The position numbers and the translations under genes were made by a program. From Burkholderiales bacterium (GTDB taxonomy: Bacteria > Pseudomonadota > Gammaproteobacteria > Burkholderiales > Burkholderiaceae_C): 7,637 nt of DNA. This document shows, one piece after another, positions 1 to 7,637 of the stretch. The notes under the pieces are model-generated. The model was not told where the DNA came from. It saw nothing but the letters and a program-made list of their open reading frames with translations, and searched no databases. Location: NCBI GenBank assembly GCA_011390055.1, contig JAABTC010000075.1, positions 1-7,637 of the forward strand, read 5' to 3'. The first letter of the stretch is position 1, and each line of letters starts with the position of its first letter.

Positions 1-2037
1 CTCCATCGTGTAGGTCGCACGGCCTTGCGACATCGAGCGCAGCGTGGTCGAGTAGCCGAACATCTCCGACAGCGGTACTTCGGCCTTGATGACCTTGCCA
101 CCGCCGGGCATGTCGTCCATGCCCTGCACCATGCCGCGGCGCGAGCTCAGATCGCCCATCACACTGCCTGCGTAGTCTTCGGGCGTCTCGACCTCGACGG
201 CCATCATCGGCTCCAGGATCACCGGGCTGGCCTTGCGGCAGCCGTCCTTGAAGCCAAACGACGCAGCCATCTTGAACGCGTTCTCGTTCGAGTCGACCTC
301 GTGGTACGAACCGAAGGTCAACGTGACCTTGATGTCGACCACCGGGTAGCCGGCGAGAACGCCCGCGGGCAACGAGTCTTCCACGCCCTTCTTGACGGCC
401 GGGATGAACTCGCGCGGCACCACACCGCCCTTGATCGCGTCGACGAATTCGAAGCCCTTGCCCGGCTCCTGCGGCTCGACCGTGAGAACGACGTGACCGT
501 ACTGGCCCTTGCCGCCGGATTGCCGCACGAACTTGCCCTCGACGTCGCTCACCGACTTGCGGATCGTCTCGCGGTAGGCCACCTGCGGCTTGCCCACGTT
601 GGCCTCGACGCCGAATTCGCGCTTCATGCGGTCGACGATGATTTCCAGGTGCAGCTCGCCCATGCCGGAAATGATGGTCTGGCCGCTCTCTTCGTCGGTC
701 TTGACGCGGAACGACGGGTCTTCCTGCGCCAGGCGGCCCAGCGCAATGCCCATCTTCTCCTGGTCGGCCTTGGTCTTGGGCTCGACGGCTTGCGAAATCA
801 CCGGCTCGGGGAAGACCATGCGCTCGAGCGTGATCAAGGACGCCGGGTCGCACAACGTTTCGCCGGTCGTCACGTCCTTCAAGCCGACGCAGGCCGCGAT
901 GTCGCCGGCCAGGATTTCCTTGATCTCTTCACGCTGGTTGGCGTGCATCTGCAAGATGCGGCCGATGCGCTCCTTCTTGCCTCGGATCGGGTTGTAAACC
1001 GAGTCGCCGCTCTTCAGCACGCCCGAATAGACGCGCACGAAAGTGAGCTGGCCGACGTAGGGGTCGGTCATCAGCTTGAAAGCCAGCGCAGCGAACTTCT
1101 CGTCGTCGGCAGCACGGCGCGAAGTCGGTTTGTCGTCGTCGTCCATGCCAGGAACCGGCGGGATGTCGATCGGCGAGGGCATGAAGTCGATCACGCCGTC
1201 GAGCATGCGTTGCACACCCTTGTTCTTGAAGGCGGTGCCGCAGAACATGGGCTGGATCTCGGCCGCGATGGTGCGCGTGCGGATGCCGAGCTTGATCTCG
1301 TCCTCGCTCAGCTCACCCGACTCGAGGTACTTGTTCATCAGCTCTTCGCTGGCTTCGGCCGCGGCCTCGAGCATGTTCTCGCGCCACTTCTGCGCTTCCA
1401 CCACCAGCGCCTCGGGAATCTCGCGGTAATCGAACTTCATGCCTTGCGAGGCCTCGTCCCAGATGATGGCCTTCATCTTGATGAGGTCGATCACGCCGGT
1501 GAAGTTCTCCTCCGCGCCGATCGGAATCACGATCGGCACCGGGTTGGCCTTGAGCCGCGCCTTCATCTGGTCGTAGACCTTGTAGAAGTTGGCACCCGTG
1601 CGGTCCATCTTGTTGACGAACGCCAGGCGCGGCACCTTGTACTTGTTGGCTTGGCGCCAGACGGTCTCGGACTGCGGCTGCACACCACCGACCGCGCAAT
1701 ACACCATGCAGGCGCCGTCGAGCACGCGCATCGAACGCTCGACCTCGATCGTGAAGTCGACGTGTCCGGGCGTGTCGATGATGTTGATGCGATGCTCGGG
1801 GTAGGACAGCTCCATGCCCTTCCAGAAGCAGGTGGTCGCAGCCGACGTGATCGTGATGCCACGCTCCTGCTCCTGCTCCATCCAGTCCATCGTGGCCGCG
1901 CCGTCATGCACCTCGCCGATCTTGTGGTTCACACCCGTGTAGAACAGGATGCGCTCGGTGGTGGTGGTCTTGCCGGCATCGATGTGCGCGCTGATACCGA
2001 TGTTGCGGTAGCGCTCGATGGGGGTCTTGCGGGCCAT
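1..2037 (-). CDS. fusA: Elongation factor G (EF-G), C-terminus cut by window edge
   Basis: This is the translational GTPase that drives tRNA-mRNA translocation on the ribosome and, with RRF, ribosome recycling; it is cytosolic. Reading from the ATG at 2035-2037 gives 679 uninterrupted codons to the window edge, ending RATYTME, so about 20 residues of a roughly 700-residue protein are missing. Visible motifs are G1 AHIDAGKT (residues 17-24), switch I RGITI (59-63), G3 DTPGH (88-92), G4 NKMD (142-145) and the G5-type GTAF (about 267-270). The domain IV tip GSYHEVDS carries the translocation histidine (H579, equivalent to E. coli H583). The start is supported by a GGAGA Shine-Dalgarno at 2045-2049, 7 nt before ATG, and by the family N-terminus MARKTPIERYRNIGI. 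It lies 70 bp after rpsG as the third gene of the str operon; tuf would be expected next, outside the window. It looks like the standard housekeeping EF-G; no damage is seen. Confidence 0.98.
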   Translation of the reverse strand, partial: MARKTPIERYRNIGISAHIDAGKTTTTERILFYTGVNHKIGEVHDGAATMDWMEQEQERGITITSAATTCFWKGMELSYPEHRINIIDTPGHVDFTIEVERSMRVLDGACMVYCAVGGVQPQSETVWRQANKYKVPRLAFVNKMDRTGANFYKVYDQMKARLKANPVPIVIPIGAEENFTGVIDLIKMKAIIWDEASQGMKFDYREIPEALVVEAQKWRENMLEAAAEASEELMNKYLESGELSEDEIKLGIRTRTIAAEIQPMFCGTAFKNKGVQRMLDGVIDFMPSPIDIPPVPGMDDDDKPTSRRAADDEKFAALAFKLMTDPYVGQLTFVRVYSGVLKSGDSVYNPIRGKKERIGRILQMHANQREEIKEILAGDIAACVGLKDVTTGETLCDPASLITLERMVFPEPVISQAVEPKTKADQEKMGIALGRLAQEDPSFRVKTDEESGQTIISGMGELHLEIIVDRMKREFGVEANVGKPQVAYRETIRKSVSDVEGKFVRQSGGKGQYGHVVLTVEPQEPGKGFEFVDAIKGGVVPREFIPAVKKGVEDSLPAGVLAGYPVVDIKVTLTFGSYHEVDSNENAFKMAASFGFKDGCRKASPVILEPMMAVEVETPEDYAGSVMGDLSSRRGMVQGMDDMPGGGKVIKAEVPLSEMFGYSTTLRSMSQGRATYTME

Positions 2038-2058
2038 GATCATTTCTCCAAATGCACG

Positions 2059-2094
2059 GGCCGCCGACGGGTTCAGGAAAACCCGAAGGCGGCC
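2059..2094 (-). promoter_or_regulatory. Long hairpin in the rpsG-fusA gap
   Basis: The mRNA-sense strand folds into a 7-bp outer stem (GGCCGCC with GGCGGCC), a 2x2 internal loop (UU/UC), a 6-bp inner stem (CGGGUU with AACCCG) and a 6-nt loop UUCCUG. It starts about 13 nt after the rpsG stop and ends about 10 nt before the fusA Shine-Dalgarno. There is no U run after the stem, so it is unlikely to be an intrinsic terminator. A role in mRNA processing or stability, or in uncoupling fusA translation from rpsG, is inference. The structure itself is directly visible. Confidence 0.6.
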
Positions 2095-2107
2095 GCAGGG
2101 ACGGAAT

Positions 2108-2578
2108 TTAGAAGCGGAAGTGCGAGAAAGCCTTGTTGGCTTCGGCCATGCGGTGGACCTCGTCGCGTTTCTTCATCGCGCCGCCGCGGCCTTCGCTGGC
2201 CTCGAGCAGTTCGTTGGCCAGGCGCGCAGCCATCGACTTCTCGCCGCGCTTGCGGGCCGAATCTTTCAACCAGCGCATGGCCAGCGCGACGCGGCGCACG
2301 GGGCGAACTTCCACGGGAACCTGGTAGTTCGCACCGCCGACACGGCGGGACTTGACCTCGACCATCGGCTTGATGTTGTTCATGGCGACCATGAAGACCT
2401 CGAGCGGGTCCTTGCCGGCCTTCTTCTCGACCTGTTCCAAGGCACCGTAGATGATGCGCTCGGCGACGGCCTTCTTGCCGGATTCCATGATGACGTTCAT
2501 GAACTTCGAGAGATCGATGCTGCCGAACTTCGGGTCGGGCAGGATTTCGCGTTTGGGTACTTCGCGACGACGTGGCAT
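2108..2578 (-). CDS. rpsG: 30S ribosomal protein S7
   Basis: S7 is a primary 16S rRNA-binding protein that nucleates assembly of the 30S head and lies near the E-site tRNA. The 156-residue product has the usual bacterial length and the family signatures MPRRREVPKREILPDPKFGS at the start, the central IKPMVEVKSRRVGGANYQVP and the C-terminal HRMAEANKAFSHFRF. The ATG at 2576-2578 has an AAGGA Shine-Dalgarno at 2587-2591 with 8 nt spacing. The stop is TAA (2108-2110). It is the second gene of the str operon, 125 bp after rpsL and 70 bp before fusA. In E. coli, S7 represses its own operon by binding the rpsL-rpsG intercistronic RNA, and the structured gap here is compatible with similar control. 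Nothing is unusual in the protein. Confidence 0.98.
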   Translation of the reverse strand: MPRRREVPKREILPDPKFGSIDLSKFMNVIMESGKKAVAERIIYGALEQVEKKAGKDPLEVFMVAMNNIKPMVEVKSRRVGGANYQVPVEVRPVRRVALAMRWLKDSARKRGEKSMAARLANELLEASEGRGGAMKKRDEVHRMAEANKAFSHFRF

Positions 2579-2703
2579 GGGACTCTTCCTTTGATTTCAG
2601 TTGACGCTCGGCATTTGCCTTGCGACGCGAAGGGCCATCAGACCCTTCACTTACTCGTTTCGCCTTGCCGGCCCTCGGGCCGGTTGATCCAGCGAAGCGT
2701 CGA
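2579..2703 (-). promoter_or_regulatory. rpsL-rpsG intercistronic RNA, possible S7 autoregulatory site
   Basis: This 125-nt gap holds two strong hairpins on the mRNA strand. The first met by transcription, at 2668-2683, is a perfect inverted repeat CCGGCC-CGAG-GGCCGG. The second, at 2627-2650, has about 10 pairs (core GAAGGG with CCCTTC, extended by G-U and C-G pairs) and a UGAU tetraloop. Neither is followed by a U run, so neither looks like a terminator. In E. coli, S7 binds the corresponding gap and represses translation of rpsG and the genes after it. Position and structure match that logic, but I could not align the sequence to the known S7 target, so the function is inferred. Confidence 0.45.
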
Positions 2704-3081
2704 TTACGCCTTCTTCGGGCGCTTGGCGCCGTACTTGGAGCGCGATTGCTTGCGGTCCTTGACCCCTTGCAGGTCGAGCGAGCCGCGCACGATGTGGTAG
2801 CGCACGCCCGGCAAGTCCTTGACCCGTCCGCCGCGCACCAGCACGACGCTGTGCTCCTGCAGGTTGTGACCCTCACCGCCGATGTACGAGATGATCTCGA
2901 AACCGTTGGTCAGGCGCACCTTGGCGACCTTGCGCAGTGCCGAGTTCGGCTTTTTGGGTGTCGTGGTGTACACGCGCGTGCACACACCGCGCCGCTGCGG
3001 GCCGCCCTGCAGCGCCGGCGACTTCGACTTGACAGTCTCGGTCTCGCGGCCGTGGCGCACGAGTTGGTTGATGGTAGGCAT
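2704..3081 (-). CDS. rpsL: 30S ribosomal protein S12
   Basis: S12 sits at the decoding centre of the 30S subunit, helps accuracy of tRNA selection and is the classic streptomycin-resistance target. The 125-residue product has the invariant segments RRGVCTRVYTTTPKKPNSALRK (about 30-51), GGEGHNLQEHSVV (68-80) and RGGRVKDLPGVRYH (83-96). K43 and K88, the usual resistance positions, are both wild-type lysines, which predicts the sensitive form. D89, the residue that is methylthiolated in E. coli, is present. The ATG at 3079-3081 gives the family start MPTINQLVRHGRE; the stop is TAA at 2704-2706. The ribosome-binding site is weak: the best candidate is GGGAA at 3093-3097, 11 nt from ATG, and the bases next to ATG read GTCACCTC, resembling the 3' end of 16S rRNA rather than its complement. 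It is the first gene of the str operon, here with its own predicted promoter. Confidence 0.98.
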   Translation of the reverse strand: MPTINQLVRHGRETETVKSKSPALQGGPQRRGVCTRVYTTTPKKPNSALRKVAKVRLTNGFEIISYIGGEGHNLQEHSVVLVRGGRVKDLPGVRYHIVRGSLDLQGVKDRKQSRSKYGAKRPKKA

Positions 3082-3113
3082 GAGGTGACTTGTTCCCGTT
3101 TGAAGTCAGACCG

Positions 3114-3138
3114 AAAAAGCTTCGTTCTCGGGAGAAGC
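3114..3138 (-). terminator. Terminator-like hairpin (possible attenuator) in the rpsL leader
   Basis: On the minus strand GCTTC (3138-3134), a 10-nt loop TCCCGAGAAC and GAAGC (3123-3119) are followed at once by TTTTT (3118-3114). That is the layout of an intrinsic terminator, ending 32 nt before the rpsL start. The 5-bp stem is short for an efficient terminator, and inside it TTCT/AGAA offers a competing pairing. It may act as a partial attenuator or pause site for the str operon. Chance is a real alternative. Confidence 0.3.
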
Positions 3139-3208
3139 CGAGCGCTCCGAAGTGTGGAGTCGGGCTCGAAACCGGAACGCCTGGGAACCAGGGCCACGGT
3201 GAGCCGCT

Positions 3209-3220
3209 CGACAAAGAGCG
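3209..3220 (-). promoter_or_regulatory. boxA-like antitermination motif in the rpsL leader
   Basis: The RNA-strand sequence CGCTCTTTGTCG matches the E. coli rRNA boxA (TGCTCTTTAACA) at 8 of 12 positions, including the whole GCTCTTT core bound by NusB-S10. It lies about 20-30 nt after the predicted transcription start and before the terminator-like hairpin, the order expected for an antitermination leader. The match is partial and the motif also sits inside a small hairpin (3205-3220), so this is a candidate only. Confidence 0.25.
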
Positions 3221-3246
3221 CAGCAGAATCTGCCGGAAAGCCCGCG

Positions 3247-3275
3247 AGTATATTCGTTCAAACCCTCGCGAGCAA
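3247..3275 (-). promoter_or_regulatory. Predicted sigma70-type promoter of the rpsL-rpsG-fusA operon
   Basis: On the minus strand a -10 element TATACT (3252-3247, 5 of 6 to consensus) lies 17 bp after TTGCTC (3275-3270), a weak -35 matching only the TTG half. Transcription would start near 3240. It is the most AT-rich spot in the 216-bp PIN-rpsL gap. The plus strand of the same island reads TATATT (3249-3254), which could be the -10 of the divergent PIN gene. The str operon needs its own promoter here if the rpoC terminator is efficient. Confidence 0.45.
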
Positions 3276-3297
3276 GGCGACGGGTCAAAAGAGCCCC

Positions 3298-3723
3298 ATG
3301 CAGCGCCCCGCCATCGTCATCGACACCAACGTGGTCCTGGACTGGCTGTTGTTCGACGATCCGTCGGTGCGCGGGCTCGCCGACGCGGTGCAAACGTGCC
3401 GCGTCGACTGGATTGCCACCGCCGACATGCGCGACGAACTGGCCCATGTGCTCGGCCGCGGTCTGGCGGCGCAGCGCGGCGCCCGTGCCGAGGCGGTGCT
3501 GGCGGCGTTCGACGCGCGGGTGCGCAGCGTGCCCCGCCCACAACCGCTTGCACCCGGTTGGCGCTGCAGCGATCCCGATGATCAGAAATTCGTCGACCTG
3601 GCACGTGACGCCGGAGCGCGCTGGCTGCTGAGCCGCGACCGGGCCGTGCTGAAACTGGCGCGACGGGCGCGCGCCTGCGGCTGGCAGATCCTTGCGCCCT
3701 CGGCGTGGCACGAGACGGCCTGA
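3298..3723 (+). CDS. PIN-domain protein, VapC-like putative RNase (orphan toxin candidate)
   Basis: PIN domains are Mg2+-dependent ribonucleases, and many are toxins of toxin-antitoxin pairs. The 141-residue product is essentially one PIN domain: strand 1 IVIDTNVVLD with D9; E47 in RDELAHVL; the CSDPDDQKFVDLA block (90-102) with D94/D95; and LLSRDRAVL with D114. All four expected acidic positions are present, so activity is plausible. The DPDD-KF block is typical of the PIN_3 group often named 'putative toxin-antitoxin system toxin component, PIN family'. I chose ATG 3298 because D9 then sits where PIN proteins normally have it; the open frame extends upstream only as the reverse complement of rpsL. 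The ribosome-binding site is weak (AAGAG at 3289-3293, 4 nt away). It is the only plus-strand gene, convergent with rpoC and divergent from rpsL. No antitoxin frame is beside it. There is no signal peptide or membrane segment. Its RNA target is unknown. Confidence 0.88.
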   Translation: MQRPAIVIDTNVVLDWLLFDDPSVRGLADAVQTCRVDWIATADMRDELAHVLGRGLAAQRGARAEAVLAAFDARVRSVPRPQPLAPGWRCSDPDDQKFVDLARDAGARWLLSRDRAVLKLARRARACGWQILAPSAWHETA

Positions 3724-3727
3724 CCCC

Positions 3728-3756
3728 AAAAAGAAAGGCGGCCGCAGCCGCCTTTC
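3728..3756 (-). terminator. Intrinsic terminator of rpoC
   Basis: A perfect 10-bp stem (GAAAGGCGGC at 3733-3742 paired with GCCGCCTTTC at 3747-3756, 4-nt loop) is followed on the minus strand by TTTTT (3732-3728). This ends the rpoBC transcript 34 nt after the rpoC stop. On the plus strand the stem begins 9 nt after the PIN stop but is followed only by CTGCC, so it would be a poor terminator for the PIN transcript. Confidence 0.85.
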
Positions 3757-3758
3757 CT

Positions 3759-3772
3759 GCCGCCGCAGCGGC
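3759..3772. repeat. Second small inverted repeat between rpoC and the PIN gene
   Basis: GCCGC, loop CGCA, GCGGC form a 5-bp hairpin just upstream (in rpoC direction) of the main terminator stem and with the same CGCA/TGCG loop. It has no U run. It may stabilise the rpoC 3' end or add weak bidirectional termination. Confidence 0.4.
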
Positions 3773-3789
3773 CTGCTTCGCGAACGACC

Positions 3790-7637
<3,848 letters not shown>

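Larger units (their letters stand above)
3082..3246 (-). promoter_or_regulatory. Structured 5' leader of rpsL
   Basis: This is the stretch between the predicted promoter and rpsL, up to about 160 nt of leader with no gene in it. Small hairpins visible on the RNA strand, in transcription order, are 3223-3233 (GCAGA with TCTGC), 3205-3220 (CGCTC with GAGCG, 6-nt loop), 3180-3192 (CCTGG with CCAGG), 3145-3159 (CTCC with GGAG) and a terminator-like stem at 3119-3138. A boxA-like motif lies in the second hairpin. This density suggests a leader that controls elongation or translation of the str operon, but each stem is short and none was checked by folding software or conservation. Confidence 0.4.

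Noticed and set aside
25..2355. Very long plus-strand open frame (776 codons) opposite fusA
   Set aside because: Its codons are in exact register opposite those of fusA, and it is rich in His, Arg, Leu, Asp and Val with no domain I recognise. This is the usual by-product of GC-rich codon bias on the opposite strand.
3161..3173. tRNA T-arm-like sequence GGTTTCGAGCCCG on the minus strand
   Set aside because: There is an extra T compared with the T-loop consensus, and no acceptor stem, D-arm or anticodon arm could be found around it.
2620..3297. N-terminal extension of the PIN frame to 367 residues
   Set aside because: The extra part is the reverse complement of rpsL and its leader and resembles no protein family. 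The PIN fold begins right after ATG 3298.
3090..3581. Plus-strand frame after a GAGGTG sequence near the rpsL start, as a possible antitoxin
   Set aside because: The SD-like bases are only 1-2 nt from a TTG, the frame runs deep into the PIN gene in another phase, and the translation is arginine-rich with no fold-like pattern.
3106..3729. Minus-strand frame of 207 codons opposite the PIN gene
   Set aside because: It is antisense to a well-supported PIN domain and has no recognisable motif.
3082..3789. Possible mobile-element origin of the PIN insertion
   Set aside because: By eye I found no terminal inverted repeats, target-site duplication, transposase or integrase remnant at either side, and the base and codon use look like those of the neighbours.

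Overview
The window is a GC-rich piece of housekeeping chromosome from what looks like a betaproteobacterium, most likely order Burkholderiales (Rubrivivax/Leptothrix/Methylibium or Comamonadaceae-like). I infer this from remembered family sequences: the EF-G N-terminus, the S12 start MPTINQLVRHGRETE and the beta' segments all read as the Burkholderiales type. No database search was possible.

The backbone is the conserved junction between the end of the rpoBC operon and the start of the str operon, all on the minus strand. In transcription order (right to left) it holds rpoC (RNA polymerase beta', 5' end cut off by the window edge), rpsL (S12), rpsG (S7) and fusA (EF-G, about 20 C-terminal residues cut off at the left edge). 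These genes make the catalytic subunit of transcription, two proteins of the 30S decoding centre and head, and the translocase of translation.

The one accessory element is a 141-residue PIN-domain protein (3298-3723) on the plus strand, lying between rpoC and rpsL. It is convergent with rpoC, with a 66-bp gap holding a strong rpoC terminator. It is divergent from rpsL, with a 216-bp gap that must hold promoters for both directions. The four acidic PIN positions are present. No partner antitoxin gene fits beside it, so it is either an orphan VapC-like toxin or a domesticated RNase.

The non-coding parts are informative. The rpsL leader (about 160 nt from a predicted promoter) has several small hairpins, a boxA-like motif and a short terminator-like hairpin with a U run shortly before the gene. 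The rpsL-rpsG gap (125 bp) has two strong hairpins where E. coli keeps its S7 autoregulatory site. The rpsG-fusA gap (70 bp) has a near-perfect long hairpin. I see no RNA genes, insertion sequences, CRISPR arrays or long repeats. A truly new multi-gene system is not visible; the reversed PIN gene in this essential locus and the structured leaders are the items worth a second look.
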